A DNA stretch of 64,000 nucleotides from Flavobacterium profundi (lineage in GTDB: Bacteria > Bacteroidota > Bacteroidia > Flavobacteriales > Flavobacteriaceae): NCBI RefSeq assembly GCF_006491645.1, contig NZ_VDCZ01000011.1, positions 62,001 to 126,000 on the forward strand, in the 5' to 3' direction. The notes under the pieces were generated by a model, which saw nothing but the letters and a program-made list of their open reading frames with translations, was not told the DNA's origin and ran no database searches. Shown here one piece after another: positions 51,656 through 61,108 of this stretch. The stretch's first letter is position 1. Each line of letters begins with the position of its first letter. The translations under genes and the position numbers were made by a program.

Positions 51656-53518
51656 ATGAAACAATTATTTAAAAAAGAAATTTTAGTTGTAGTACTATTA
51701 TTTATTACCACAACAATGTCAGCTCAATTTGTAGCAAGACATGCTATGACACCAGCTCAGTATCAAACTGAATTTAACAATTTAAATGCGAAAGGATATC
51801 GTGTAACCTCTCTTTCAGGATACACAAGTAATGGAAAAGAATTGTATGCTGCTATTTGGAAAAAAGTGGCTGGTCCAGCTTGGGCTGCTCGACATGGTAT
51901 GTCTGCAGCGGATTATCAAAAAGAATTTGACGACAAGGTAAGTAAAGGGTATCGACCTGTATGTTTATCGGGTTATGCAGTAGGCAATCAAGCTAAATTT
52001 GCTGCTATTTGGGATAAAAGAGCTGGTGGTGCTTGGAAAGCAAGACATAACATGACTGCTAGTGATTATCAAAAAGCCTTCGATGATTATGGTAAATTGG
52101 GCTATCAATTGCAACAAGTGTGTGGTTATGTGGTAAATGGAAAAGAATATTTTTTAGCTTTTTGGGAAAAAAAATCAGGAGCTATTATTGCAAGACATAA
52201 TCTTTCAGCAGCAGATTATCAAAAAGCATTTGATGATTGTACGAATAAAGGATACCATTTAAAATCAGTAAGCGGTTACCAAAAAGGAAATACCGATTTA
52301 TATGCAGCAGTTTGGGAAAAATCGGCTACACCCGCTTGGGCAGCAAGACATGGTTTAAGTAGAGTGAATTACCAACATACATTTGACAATATGTATTACC
52401 AAGGTTATGTTCCTGAATTTGTAAATGCTTTTGCTTCCGGCAGTGGTGATAAATACAATGCCTTTTGGACAAATACAGCTATGAAATCTTCCGATTTAAC
52501 CTTACTAGATAATGCAGCAAATAATTACATGAAAACACAAGGCGTAGATGGCTTATCCTTTGCGGTTACTAAAAATGGAAAACTTGTTTTTGCAAAAGCC
52601 TATGGTTATGCTGATAAATCTAAAAATGAATACCTATCTCCCAATCATTCGATGCGAATTATGAGTATTTCAAAAGGAGTTACTGCTGCTGGAATAATGA
52701 AATTATTAGAGCAAAATAAAATTAGTATGAACCAAAAAGTATTTGGCCCTAATAGTATTCTTGGCTCAAAATATCCAACTCCTGCAGACAAACCTAAATT
52801 AAATCAAATTACGGTTTCCCAATTATTACATCATACTTCAGGTTTACGTACTTGCAATGGAGAAGCTGAATTTTGGAACAAAGACAAAACCTATGATGAT
52901 ACCATGAAAATGTTATTAAAGTCCTCTGATTTATTAAAATTTGATCCTAATACCAAATATTCGTATTCCAATACAGGTTATTTTATCTTGGCATGCATCA
53001 TCCAACAAATAAGCGGACAATCCTATGAAACGTTCATTCGTAATAATGTATTGAATCCTTCTGGTGTAGGTTCCGGAATGTATGTTGGTTTAGCCAATGG
53101 AAGTGTAAAATCGAATGAAGCACATTATACACCTGAAACCAAACAAAATATGCAATTATGGGCTGGTTTTGGTGGCTGGGTAGCGAGACCAATAGATTTA
53201 GTAAAATATTTAGGCAAAGTAGATGGAAGTACAACACCTCCAGATATTATCAAAGCAAGTACCCATGCAATTTTAACTCAAGATACAACTTTATCACCAG
53301 GTTATGCTTGCGGTTGGAGTGTTTCTGGAGATCGTCAAAATCATAACGGAGCTCATGGTGGATCAAGATCTTGGTTGGCTGAAATAGGTGGTGGTTATAG
53401 TATTGCTATAATTGTAAATAACGCCCCTTCTAATGATTCTAGTTTAAGTAAAATGCTTAACGAATTATCAACGGCTGTGAAAAATGTATCGGCTTATCCG
53501 AATTATGATCTATTCTAA
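51656..53518 (+). CDS. Serine beta-lactamase-fold hydrolase with five N-terminal repeats (polyglycine-hydrolase-like)
   Basis: A 620-residue secreted protein; the start is ATG 51656 (MKQLFKKEILVVVLLFITTTMSAQ). Residues 25-280 are five repeats of about 47 residues with the pattern ARH.M....YQ.EFD....KGY....SGY..G....YAA.W.K, like the structural repeats of fungal polyglycine hydrolases. Residues 290-620 are a class C beta-lactamase-type domain: SISK with S337/K340, Y437-S-N and HGGSRSW. Family members cut peptides or esters, not necessarily beta-lactams. It stands alone between the copper island and parC, with its own terminator. Confidence 0.9.
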   Translation: MKQLFKKEILVVVLLFITTTMSAQFVARHAMTPAQYQTEFNNLNAKGYRVTSLSGYTSNGKELYAAIWKKVAGPAWAARHGMSAADYQKEFDDKVSKGYRPVCLSGYAVGNQAKFAAIWDKRAGGAWKARHNMTASDYQKAFDDYGKLGYQLQQVCGYVVNGKEYFLAFWEKKSGAIIARHNLSAADYQKAFDDCTNKGYHLKSVSGYQKGNTDLYAAVWEKSATPAWAARHGLSRVNYQHTFDNMYYQGYVPEFVNAFASGSGDKYNAFWTNTAMKSSDLTLLDNAANNYMKTQGVDGLSFAVTKNGKLVFAKAYGYADKSKNEYLSPNHSMRIMSISKGVTAAGIMKLLEQNKISMNQKVFGPNSILGSKYPTPADKPKLNQITVSQLLHHTSGLRTCNGEAEFWNKDKTYDDTMKMLLKSSDLLKFDPNTKYSYSNTGYFILACIIQQISGQSYETFIRNNVLNPSGVGSGMYVGLANGSVKSNEAHYTPETKQNMQLWAGFGGWVARPIDLVKYLGKVDGSTTPPDIIKASTHAILTQDTTLSPGYACGWSVSGDRQNHNGAHGGSRSWLAEIGGGYSIAIIVNNAPSNDSSLSKMLNELSTAVKNVSAYPNYDLF

Positions 53519-53534
53519 AATAAATATGAAAAAT

Positions 53535-53566
53535 AAAAAAGCTGTATTGAGAAATACAGCTTTTTT
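53535..53566. terminator. Bidirectional terminator
   Basis: A 14-bp perfect stem (AAAAAAGCTGTATT / AATACAGCTTTTTT) with a GAGA loop, between the hydrolase gene and parC. Confidence 0.93.
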
Positions 53567-53568
53567 TA

Positions 53569-56265
53569 TTAGTCTAAACTTAAAGTAATTTGCCCGTCAT
53601 CTTCCAAATCCGTTTTAATATCTTCAGAAACCGATTCTTCATCGTTTACTTCCATCTTTTCTGGTTCGGGTTCAACCGGTTCTTCAAATGATAAAGATTC
53701 CAACATATTAATTTGTTTGATTTTATCAGTGGTTAATTGGTTCCCCAACGCTTTAATACCTTTCACTGCAATAAATTCTTCTAAATTTACTTGAATGGTC
53801 TCTTTTTGGACACCTTTAACTTTGGCAAACACAACCTCAGCCATTGGTTTCCAATCGGTAGAAACAATTTCTAATTGAGATTTATCGTGCTCTGTGATAA
53901 AAATTTCTTCTTTATTCTCGTTTTCAATTACAAATCGTTTTACGTAATACCGTTCTTTTTCACCATCATAATAAATTGCAGAAATAGGTTTACTTGGTTT
54001 CCATTTTTCTAAAACAATCATATCTTCTTCAAAATGAGTTGACAACTCTGGAATAATAGTTTTTACTTTACCGGATTGATTGATGATTAACAAACGATCA
54101 TTCGGTTTAAATTCGCCTAATAATTCGCCTCTTCCATCTACATTCAAACGTTGCACAGTATCGTCAAACCAAATCTTTCTAGGACGAAGGGTTGAAATTC
54201 CTTTTTCTTTTAATTCGATTTTTTTGATTGGATACTTAGAAACCGTATTTCCTTTAGAACCTCTTCCTTTGATTAAAATTTCAGAAAAGTCTAAATCCCA
54301 TTTCAGTTTTTTGATGCTTCCCACCTGACGTAAAAGTATGGTTACCACTTCTGCTTCCCCATTTGGATTGTGTGAAAAATATAAAATTTGTGAACCAGGT
54401 TTTTCTTGGGTAACATGATATTCTTTATCTCTAGTTACACCCGAAACATTAAATCGTTTTATAAAGGTTGCACCGTTCTTTCCATCTCTATAAATTACAT
54501 TATAAATGGTTCGTTTGTCATTTTTATCGAAAACAGCTATATGGATGATGTCTTTACCAATGAATTTCTTGTCGTCTACTTTAGTAATTACCATGCGACC
54601 ATCTCTAAGGAAAACAATCACATCGTCGATATCAGAACAATCGGCAACATACTCATCTTTTTTCAATCCTGTTCCAAGGAACCCTTCTTCTCTATTGACA
54701 AATAATTTGGTGTTTCGCAAGACTACTTTGGTCGCTTCTATCGTATCAAAACTTCTTAATTCGGTTTGTCTTTCACGACCTTTACCGTATTTGTCTTTTA
54801 ATTTGGTAAAGAATGCAATCGTAAAATCAATAATATGCTCCAAATCGTGTTTTACCTGTTCCATTTCTGCTTCTAATTTAGCGATAGCATCTTCAGCCTT
54901 ATCAGAATCGAAACGCGTAATACGTATCATTGGAATTTGCGTTAATTTTTGTAAATCCTCATCATGAATATCACGTACAAAATCTTTTTTAAACGGTTCG
55001 AAACGCTTATATAAGTATTCATACAATGATTCTCTATCACCATACAATTTAAAATCGATGTACATTTCTTCACGAATGAAAATCTTCTCTAAAGTTGAAA
55101 AATGCCACTTGTTTTCCAATTCATCCAATTGGATCTCCAACTCTCTTTTCAATAACTCCACCGTTCTTTGCGTTGAAATTTTCAGCATATCTGAAACACC
55201 AATAAACAACGGTTTATTATTTTCAATTACACAACCTAAAGGTGCTACAGAAGTTTCGCAAGCAGTAAATGCATATAACGCATCAATCGTTTTATCTGGA
55301 GAAACACCTGCTGGAAGATGAATTAAAATTTCTACTTCAGCAGCTGTATTGTCTTCAATTTTTTTAATCTTAATTTTCCCTTTTTCATTGGCTTTCAAAA
55401 TACTATCAATTAAGGTTGATGTATTCGTAGAAAAAGGAATTTGAGAAATGACTAAAGTGGTTTTGTCCAACTGACTGATTTTGGCACGAACTCTTACACG
55501 ACCGCCACGCATACCATCGTTATAATTAGAAACATCAGCAATACCAGCGGTAGGAAAATCTGGATATAAGGTAAACGGTTTTCCTTTTAATATTTTTATC
55601 GAAGCATCGATCAATTCGTTAAAATTGTGTGGCAATACTTTGGTTGACAAACCTACCGCAATACCTTCTGCTCCTTGTGCTAAGAGCAAAGGGAATTTTA
55701 CGGGTAAATTAATCGGTTCTGCTCTACGACCGTCATAAGAAAGTCCCCATTCAGTAATTTTTGGAGAATATAAAATATCGTGACCTAACTTAGAAATTCG
55801 TGCTTCAATATAACGAGAAGCTGCAGCACTATCTCCTGTAAGAATGTTTCCCCAGTTTCCTTGCATATCAATTAACAAGTCTTTCTGACCAATTTGCACC
55901 ATGGCATCACCAATACTCGCATCACCATGCGGATGATACTGCATGGTATGTCCAACAATGTTCGCCACTTTATTGTAACGACCATCGTCTAACTCTTTCA
56001 TGGAATGCATAATTCTGCGTTGTACAGGTTTAAAACCGTCTTCAATAGCTGGAACAGCACGTTCTAAAATTACATACGAAGCGTAATCTAAAAACCAATC
56101 CTTGTACATACCCGTTACTTTTGTAATGGTATCTTCTGGATTTTCGTTGTTTTCGTAGAAATGATGCCCTGATGTTTTGATGTCATCAAAGCCTTCCGTT
56201 TCTTGAGATTCGTTTCCTAATTCGTTTTGCTCGTCTGGGTTTACGTTTTCTTCTTCGTCTTTCAT
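53569..56265 (-). CDS. parC: DNA topoisomerase IV subunit A
   Basis: An 898-residue type IIA topoisomerase cleavage subunit. The breakage-reunion domain shows DYASYVILERAVPAIEDGFKPVQRRI, GHTMQYHPHGDASIGDAMVQIGQ and the catalytic Tyr in AAASRYIEARISKLG. Beta-propeller blades form the C-terminal third. The adjacent parE gene and the length fit ParC rather than GyrA (no GyrA-box QRRGGKG is seen). At the site equivalent to GyrA Ser83 the residue is Ala (GDASIGD), with Gly at the Tyr86 position; I believe this is normal for the phylum. An acidic tail ends the protein. Confidence 0.93.
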   Translation of the reverse strand: MKDEEENVNPDEQNELGNESQETEGFDDIKTSGHHFYENNENPEDTITKVTGMYKDWFLDYASYVILERAVPAIEDGFKPVQRRIMHSMKELDDGRYNKVANIVGHTMQYHPHGDASIGDAMVQIGQKDLLIDMQGNWGNILTGDSAAASRYIEARISKLGHDILYSPKITEWGLSYDGRRAEPINLPVKFPLLLAQGAEGIAVGLSTKVLPHNFNELIDASIKILKGKPFTLYPDFPTAGIADVSNYNDGMRGGRVRVRAKISQLDKTTLVISQIPFSTNTSTLIDSILKANEKGKIKIKKIEDNTAAEVEILIHLPAGVSPDKTIDALYAFTACETSVAPLGCVIENNKPLFIGVSDMLKISTQRTVELLKRELEIQLDELENKWHFSTLEKIFIREEMYIDFKLYGDRESLYEYLYKRFEPFKKDFVRDIHDEDLQKLTQIPMIRITRFDSDKAEDAIAKLEAEMEQVKHDLEHIIDFTIAFFTKLKDKYGKGRERQTELRSFDTIEATKVVLRNTKLFVNREEGFLGTGLKKDEYVADCSDIDDVIVFLRDGRMVITKVDDKKFIGKDIIHIAVFDKNDKRTIYNVIYRDGKNGATFIKRFNVSGVTRDKEYHVTQEKPGSQILYFSHNPNGEAEVVTILLRQVGSIKKLKWDLDFSEILIKGRGSKGNTVSKYPIKKIELKEKGISTLRPRKIWFDDTVQRLNVDGRGELLGEFKPNDRLLIINQSGKVKTIIPELSTHFEEDMIVLEKWKPSKPISAIYYDGEKERYYVKRFVIENENKEEIFITEHDKSQLEIVSTDWKPMAEVVFAKVKGVQKETIQVNLEEFIAVKGIKALGNQLTTDKIKQINMLESLSFEEPVEPEPEKMEVNDEESVSEDIKTDLEDDGQITLSLD

Positions 56266-56274
56266 TTATATTTT

Positions 56275-56302
56275 GGTTAACGGTTAACAGTTAAAAGTTG
56301 AC
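56275..56302 (+). repeat. Decaying heptad repeat between parC and parE
   Basis: Four consecutive 7-bp units: GGTTAAC, GGTTAAC, AGTTAAA, AGTTGAC. The first two are identical and give overlapping GTTAAC palindromes. They lie in the 70-bp gap between parE and parC, upstream of the parC start on the minus strand. Confidence 0.7.
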
Positions 56303-56335
56303 AATAAATTGCACTTTTAAACTGTAAGCTGCGAA

Positions 56336-58192
56336 CTATTCCTTTTCAATTACATCCAATTCCACTTTCAAATTATTGATAATAAAATCTTGTCGGTCTG
56401 GTGTGTTTTTCCCCATATAAAACTCTAGTAAAGTTTCAATGGAAGTGGCTTTATCCAACATAACAGGATCTAAACGAATATCGTCTCCAATAAAATGTTT
56501 GAACTCGTCGGGTGAAATTTCTCCCAATCCTTTGAATCGGGTAATTTCTGGTTTTGGTTTTAATTTTTCAATCGCATTAACCCTTTCTTCATCAGTGTAA
56601 CAATAAATGGTTTCTTTTTTGTTACGCACACGGAATAATGGCGTTTGTAAAATATACAAATGACCGTCTTTTATTAATTCTGGAAAAAATTGTAAAAAGA
56701 AGGTGATTAATAACAAGCGAATGTGCATTCCATCGACATCGGCATCGGTTGCAATAACAATATTATTATAACGCAAATCACCCATATCTTCTTCAATGTT
56801 TAAAGCAGCTTGCAACAAATTGAATTCTTCGTTTTCGTACACAATTTTTTTGGTCATTCCATACGAATTCAAAGGTTTTCCGCGCAAACTAAAAACCGCT
56901 TGTGTATTCACATCTCGTGATTTCGTAATTGATCCAGAAGCCGAATCTCCCTCCGTAATAAAAAGCGTACTTTCTAAACTTCTTGGATTTTTAGCATCGG
57001 TTAAATGCACGCGACAATCACGTAGTTTTTTATTGTGTAAACTGGCTTTTTTGGCTCTGTCTTTGGCCAACTTACGAATACCAGAAAGTTCTTTTCTTTC
57101 GCGTTCTGCTTGTAAAATCTTACGTAACAAGGCGTCTGCCGTTTCCGGATTTTTATGTAAGAAATTATCTAGTTTGGTTTTTACAAAATCATTGACAAAC
57201 GTACGCACTGTAGGTCCTTTTGGTCCCACATCAGTAGAACCTAATTTGGTTTTGGTTTGCGATTCAAAAACGGGTTCTTCTACTTTTACTGAAATCGCAG
57301 AGACAATGGATTTTCGGATATCGGAAGCTTCAAAATTTTTATTATAAAATTCTTTAATTGTTTTTACAATCGCTTCTCTAAAAGCACCTAAATGCGTTCC
57401 ACCTTGCGTCGTATTTTGTCCGTTTACAAACGAATGATATTCTTCAGAATATTGTGATTTACTATGCGTTAAGGCGATTTCAATATCATTACCTTCCAGA
57501 TGAATAATGGGATACACCATATCTTCTTCTGCAATGTTTTCGTCAAGTAAATCTTTTAATCCATACTCCGATACAAATTTCTCTCCATTGTAATAAATCG
57601 TTAAACCGCGATTTAAATAACAATAGTTTTTAAGCATTTTAATGATATATTCATTACGATACTTATAGTTTTTAAAAATAGTCTCATCGGCAACAAATGA
57701 AACTTTAGTTCCCTTGCGTTTTGTAGTTTCAACTACTTCTTCTTCTGTTGTTAAATTACCAGCTGAAAATTCTGCTGCTTTTTGCTGGTTATCACGTACC
57801 GATTCCACTCTAAAGTAGTTGGACAAGGCATTCACCGCTTTGGTACCCACACCATTTAAACCAACCGATTTTTTAAAGGCTTTAGAATCGTATTTACCTC
57901 CAGTATTCATTTTAGAAACTACATCCACTACTTTTCCTAAAGGAATACCACGACCATAATCACGCACGGTCACTAATTTATCTTTTATGGTTACCTCAAT
58001 GGTTTTACCAGCACCCATAACAAATTCATCGATACAGTTGTCGATAACTTCTTTGAGTAAGATATAAATTCCATCGTCTGGTGAGGATCCGTCTCCCAAT
58101 TTTCCAATGTACATACCTGGACGCATACGGATATGCTCTTTCCAGTCGAGTGAACGAATATTGTCTTCGGTATATTGATTTTGCTCTAGCAT
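56336..58192 (-). CDS. parE: DNA topoisomerase IV subunit B
   Basis: A 618-residue ATPase subunit. I use ATG 58192 ([30 protein letters not shown]); TTG 58216 would add eight residues. The GHKL motifs are [21 protein letters not shown] and [14 protein letters not shown]. The TOPRIM domain shows [17 protein letters not shown] and [19 protein letters not shown], and the tail [12 protein letters not shown]. With ParC it separates linked daughter chromosomes. parE is transcribed first and parC 70 bp later. Length and motifs are normal. Confidence 0.95.
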   Translation of the reverse strand: MLEQNQYTEDNIRSLDWKEHIRMRPGMYIGKLGDGSSPDDGIYILLKEVIDNCIDEFVMGAGKTIEVTIKDKLVTVRDYGRGIPLGKVVDVVSKMNTGGKYDSKAFKKSVGLNGVGTKAVNALSNYFRVESVRDNQQKAAEFSAGNLTTEEEVVETTKRKGTKVSFVADETIFKNYKYRNEYIIKMLKNYCYLNRGLTIYYNGEKFVSEYGLKDLLDENIAEEDMVYPIIHLEGNDIEIALTHSKSQYSEEYHSFVNGQNTTQGGTHLGAFREAIVKTIKEFYNKNFEASDIRKSIVSAISVKVEEPVFESQTKTKLGSTDVGPKGPTVRTFVNDFVKTKLDNFLHKNPETADALLRKILQAERERKELSGIRKLAKDRAKKASLHNKKLRDCRVHLTDAKNPRSLESTLFITEGDSASGSITKSRDVNTQAVFSLRGKPLNSYGMTKKIVYENEEFNLLQAALNIEEDMGDLRYNNIVIATDADVDGMHIRLLLITFFLQFFPELIKDGHLYILQTPLFRVRNKKETIYCYTDEERVNAIEKLKPKPEITRFKGLGEISPDEFKHFIGDDIRLDPVMLDKATSIETLLEFYMGKNTPDRQDFIINNLKVELDVIEKE

Positions 58193-58283
58193 AAACAGAT
58201 TTTGGATTTTGTGCAATATACTATTTCTCTTTAAAAAATGAAAGTCTGTATTTTATAAGTTATTGACAAAAGGGTTTTAAAAC

Positions 58284-58327
58284 AAAAAAGAAAAAAGAGA
58301 AAAGAAAAAAGAGGAAAGAGAAAAGAA
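58284..58327 (+). repeat. 44-bp pure purine (A/G) tract
   Basis: Uninterrupted A and G from 58284 to 58327, mainly of the form A4-6 G with AGAGGAAAGAG in the middle. It lies between the divergent parE and the gene at 58409, about 20 bp upstream of that gene's -7 box. Such tracts can form unusual DNA structures or vary in length. Confidence 0.85.
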
Positions 58328-58346
58328 TTACAATTTGTTTTTTTAA

Positions 58347-58354
58347 TACTTTTG
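58347..58354 (+). promoter_or_regulatory. -7 box for the gene at 58409
   Basis: TACTTTTG is an exact TAnnTTTG match. It overlaps the TTG at 58352, so the true start should be ATG 58409 with a leader of about 50 nt. Confidence 0.5.
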
Positions 58355-58408
58355 ATCAACACTACTGGAATTTGTACCAAGTTTAAGAATGGCAAAAACA
58401 GCTTTAAA

Positions 58409-58891
58409 ATGCAGAAAGATTTTGATAAATTAATAAAACTAATTAGTAGTAATAATAATCCAATTGTTATTGAATTACTTTCACATTGTCTAGAAACTGA
58501 AATAACGTATTCCACATTTCATAAAGAATCTTGTCAAAACAATAGAGCATATTTAGCAAAGCTCTATCAAGAAAGATGGGATTTTATAAAAATTATGCGT
58601 AACAATGAATTCGTCAAAGGATTTGAAGAAGTCGTTCCAGAACTTAACCAAACCAAATTTAACAACATTGGCATCTCAAATATCACTTCAAATTATGGAA
58701 GTTATTTAGTATTTACAGATGATAATAAAAAGAATTTTATTGGAATTTTAAAATCAAAAAGAACATTAACAGAGATTAGAGATAAATATCGTCATCATAA
58801 AAAATTAGTAGAACAAATGGGCGAGAGTGTATTATATGATTATGAAGAACATGAAATAGTCTTTTATAAAGGGATTATTCAAAAAAAGTAA
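58409..58891 (+). CDS. Hypothetical protein
   Basis: A 160-residue protein from ATG 58409 (MQKDFDKLIKLISSNNNPIVIELLSH). There is no signal or membrane helix. The N-terminal half looks helical (FIKIMRNNEFVKGFEEVVPEL). The second half has strands and a charged helix (FIGILKSKRTLTEIRDKYRHHKKLVEQ, YDYEEHEIVFYKG). I do not recognise a family. It is convergent with the decayed winged-helix fragment, 12 bp away, and lies divergent from parE across a purine tract. Base use resembles the neighbours. Confidence 0.72.
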   Translation: MQKDFDKLIKLISSNNNPIVIELLSHCLETEITYSTFHKESCQNNRAYLAKLYQERWDFIKIMRNNEFVKGFEEVVPELNQTKFNNIGISNITSNYGSYLVFTDDNKKNFIGILKSKRTLTEIRDKYRHHKKLVEQMGESVLYDYEEHEIVFYKGIIQKK

Positions 58892-58903
58892 CCTATTAAA
58901 TTT

Positions 58904-59011
58904 TTAATTAATCTCCAACTTATATCCTACACCATGAAAATTAAGCAATTTAATTGAAGCATCTTCTTTCAATTTAAGGCATAATTTAGAAATATTGGTA
59001 TCTAACCTTTT
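58904..59011 (-). pseudogene. Relic of the C-terminus of a winged-helix regulator
   Basis: On the minus strand 36 codons up to TAA 58906-58904 read LDTNISKLCLKLKEDASI and end GVGYKLEIN. The last 33 residues match the end of the regulator at 60076-60951 at 29 positions, in the same orientation. Upstream of the match the frame stops (TAG at 59023-59021). There is no start codon, so this cannot be an active gene. It is either a decayed paralogue or a copy left by an insertion. Confidence 0.88.
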
Positions 59012-59161
59012 TGCAAAAAACTAAGCGACTTATTATTTATTTTTAACTTGAATGTAGTTTTGTCTTTTACTAGGCATACCCTTTTTGTATCTCACTTTTA
59101 CAAATAAAAATTTTTTTGTACTATTTTTTTTCTATTTTAGCTAAAATTAAGCCCCTTATTT

Positions 59162-59998
59162 ATGTTATTTCTTTTTGGAACCAGAGCTACAAGAATTCAC
59201 AGAAAAGTTCTTGAAGACAACACAGAATGTGTCAATTGTAACAATCAAAACACATTAATTGCAACTACCTATTCACGCTATTTTCATATTTTTTGGATTC
59301 CGTTTTTACCTGTTGGGAAAACCACCATTTTAGAATGTAGCCATTGTAAAAAATCGTATGCTGAATCAGATTTAAATGAAACTATTAAACAAAGTCTCGT
59401 TAAAAGTCAAGAAGCTGATCCACCAAAATCGCCAACGTGGCAAGGCTGTGGCTGTTTACTTATTTTTGCTTTTGTAATATTTTCTACACTATCCATGTTA
59501 ATTGGTTATCTTTTCAATAAAGATGAAATTGACGAATCTATGGATGATGTTCGATCTGAATATTTACAAGATGATATTGCTAAAACTAGAAACAATCCAG
59601 ACAAAAAAACCGATTCTCTTTCCTTTTATATAAAGACTTGTGTCGATATTTCAATAGAAGGTATTGATATGGATCAGATTAGATATTACTCTAAAATTAA
59701 TGAAGACAAGTTACTCATTTTACTAAAAGTAGGAGACATGAAAAAAATTGAACCTTCTTCTCGAAAAGAATTGGTTTATGCCGTTCAGAACTGTCTTGAT
59801 TTTATCACAAAGGAGAAAAAATATCAAACTTACATAGCTGTTGATGGCAAATGGAATATGCTTTTAGTAAAAACCCCTCAAGGATCAGATTTAGGCGGTA
59901 AATTTGCTGATTCTAAACTTTTATTACCTTTTTATGATACAAAATTGAAAGTAAAAGAAAAGAACCAAGATACAGCAACAGAAGATACTGAGGAATAA
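59162..59998 (+). CDS. Zinc-ribbon domain membrane protein
   Basis: A 278-residue protein. An N-terminal zinc ribbon (ECVNCNNQNTLIATTYSRYFHIFWIPFLPVGKTTILECSHCKKSY, two CxxC pairs) of the zinc-ribbon 15 type is followed by one transmembrane helix (GCGCLLIFAFVIFSTLSMLIGYLF). A charged soluble domain comes next (SFYIKTCVDISIEGIDMDQIRYYSKI), and an Asp/Thr-rich tail. The function is unknown; family members are small membrane proteins with structural zinc. The gene lies on the opposite strand to its neighbours and is bracketed by the regulator and a relic of its 3' end. Confidence 0.83.
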   Translation: MLFLFGTRATRIHRKVLEDNTECVNCNNQNTLIATTYSRYFHIFWIPFLPVGKTTILECSHCKKSYAESDLNETIKQSLVKSQEADPPKSPTWQGCGCLLIFAFVIFSTLSMLIGYLFNKDEIDESMDDVRSEYLQDDIAKTRNNPDKKTDSLSFYIKTCVDISIEGIDMDQIRYYSKINEDKLLILLKVGDMKKIEPSSRKELVYAVQNCLDFITKEKKYQTYIAVDGKWNMLLVKTPQGSDLGGKFADSKLLLPFYDTKLKVKEKNQDTATEDTEE

Positions 59999-60036
59999 AA
60001 TTAAGAGAAACACCAAAATGAATCCTTTTAAAAAAC

Positions 60037-60065
60037 ACCTTTTTCTGAAATGCTTAGAAAAAGGT
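60037..60065. terminator. Bidirectional terminator
   Basis: A 10-bp stem (ACCTTTTTCT / AGAAAAAGGT) with a 9-nt loop and T-rich flanks on both strands, between the convergent zinc-ribbon gene and the regulator gene. Confidence 0.85.
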
Positions 60066-60075
60066 ATTTTTTTAT

Positions 60076-60951
60076 TTAATTGATTTCTAATTTATATCCT
60101 ACGCCATGAATATTCAGTAATTTAATTGTAGCATCCTCTTTCAGTTTTAAACGTAATTTGGAAATATAAGTATCTAAACTTCTTCCTACAAAAACACCAT
60201 GGTCTTCCCAAACTTTTTTAGTTAATTCCTCACGTTTAATAATTTGATTCGGTTGAGCCATAAAAATAGTCAACAACTCACATTCTTTTTTGGAGAGGCT
60301 TATTTCTGTAGTTTCTTTAATCAGTTTGTTTTGTCCATGATAAAATTTATATTTTCCAATGATTGTATAATTTTCATCCTCTTCAAAAGAAACAAGTTTA
60401 GCTTTGCGTTTGAAATATACAAGTGCTATAATTCCAAAAAACACGAAAAAGAAACTATACAAAAAGCTAACAAAAGAATTATTGCTATTTGCTTTTTCAG
60501 TTTTTTTGGTAAATCGAACATTTATATGATAACAGCTTTTTTTTAATTGTCTTCCACCGCAAGGAATAATGCTTTTTTCTATATTTTGTTCCATTTGGTA
60601 ACTGTAAGCCACTTCTCTATCTTTACATTGAAGCACTTCAACTAAATAGTTTTTTGGCAAATTGGCTTTTAAAAAACTATTCTTAATTAAGTTTACTAAA
60701 CTATCAGGTTGTATCGTTAATTCTTCTTCAAACGACAATTGATATTCAAAACTATCTAGAGTAACTACTGGTTTTATTACAGATATTGTATCTTGATTAC
60801 TTAATAATAATTGATGGCCCACATCGCGTAAAGCCACTTTTATCAAACTAGAAGTATCTCCATTTGATTCCTTTGTACATGAAACCAAACTTAGAAGCAA
60901 TCCAATTACGATTAAAAATTTAAGGAAATAGGGTGTACAGTTATTCATCAT
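60076..60951 (-). CDS. Membrane-tethered winged-helix regulator with lipobox
   Basis: A 291-residue protein. I use ATG 60951 (MMNNCTPYFLKFLIVIGLLLSLVSC), because it begins a signal with lipobox LVSC (Cys25). A periplasmic domain follows (about 26-160, with four cysteines: EVLQCKDRE, IIPCGGR, KKSCYH). A transmembrane helix spans about 161-180 (FLYSFFFVFFGIIALVYF). Residues 195-291 are an OmpR/PhoB-type winged helix (LSKKECELLTIFMAQPNQIIKREELTKKVW, SLDTYISKLRLKLKED). It would sense outside and bind DNA inside, like ToxR with reversed ends. The divergent lipoprotein gene 157 bp away is the nearest candidate target. Confidence 0.85.
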   Translation of the reverse strand: MMNNCTPYFLKFLIVIGLLLSLVSCTKESNGDTSSLIKVALRDVGHQLLLSNQDTISVIKPVVTLDSFEYQLSFEEELTIQPDSLVNLIKNSFLKANLPKNYLVEVLQCKDREVAYSYQMEQNIEKSIIPCGGRQLKKSCYHINVRFTKKTEKANSNNSFVSFLYSFFFVFFGIIALVYFKRKAKLVSFEEDENYTIIGKYKFYHGQNKLIKETTEISLSKKECELLTIFMAQPNQIIKREELTKKVWEDHGVFVGRSLDTYISKLRLKLKEDATIKLLNIHGVGYKLEIN

Positions 60952-61108
60952 GGGATGCAAATAACATATAATTTTACGAAATTTTACAGCTATTGACACT
61001 TTTTTGACATTTTTTTGACACTTTTGGTCTTGTTGAGTTTTAGTTTTACAATATCAATCTTAAACAAATTAGGTTGGTTCAATTTTAATCACTTTAAAAA
61101 AATAAAAA

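Noticed and set aside
54506..54967. 153-codon open frame antisense to parC
   Set aside because: Ser-rich shadow of a certain gene; no domain pattern.
53569..56265. Ala/Gly at the quinolone-region positions of ParC as an acquired resistance change
   Set aside because: The GDASIGD form appears to be the normal residue set of this phylum; nothing shows a recent change.
56796..57347. 183-codon open frame antisense to parE
   Set aside because: Shadow of a highly conserved gene; product has no recognisable fold.
58352..58408. TTG start for the hypothetical gene at 58409
   Set aside because: The TTG overlaps the -7 box TACTTTTG, so it would lie before the transcript start.
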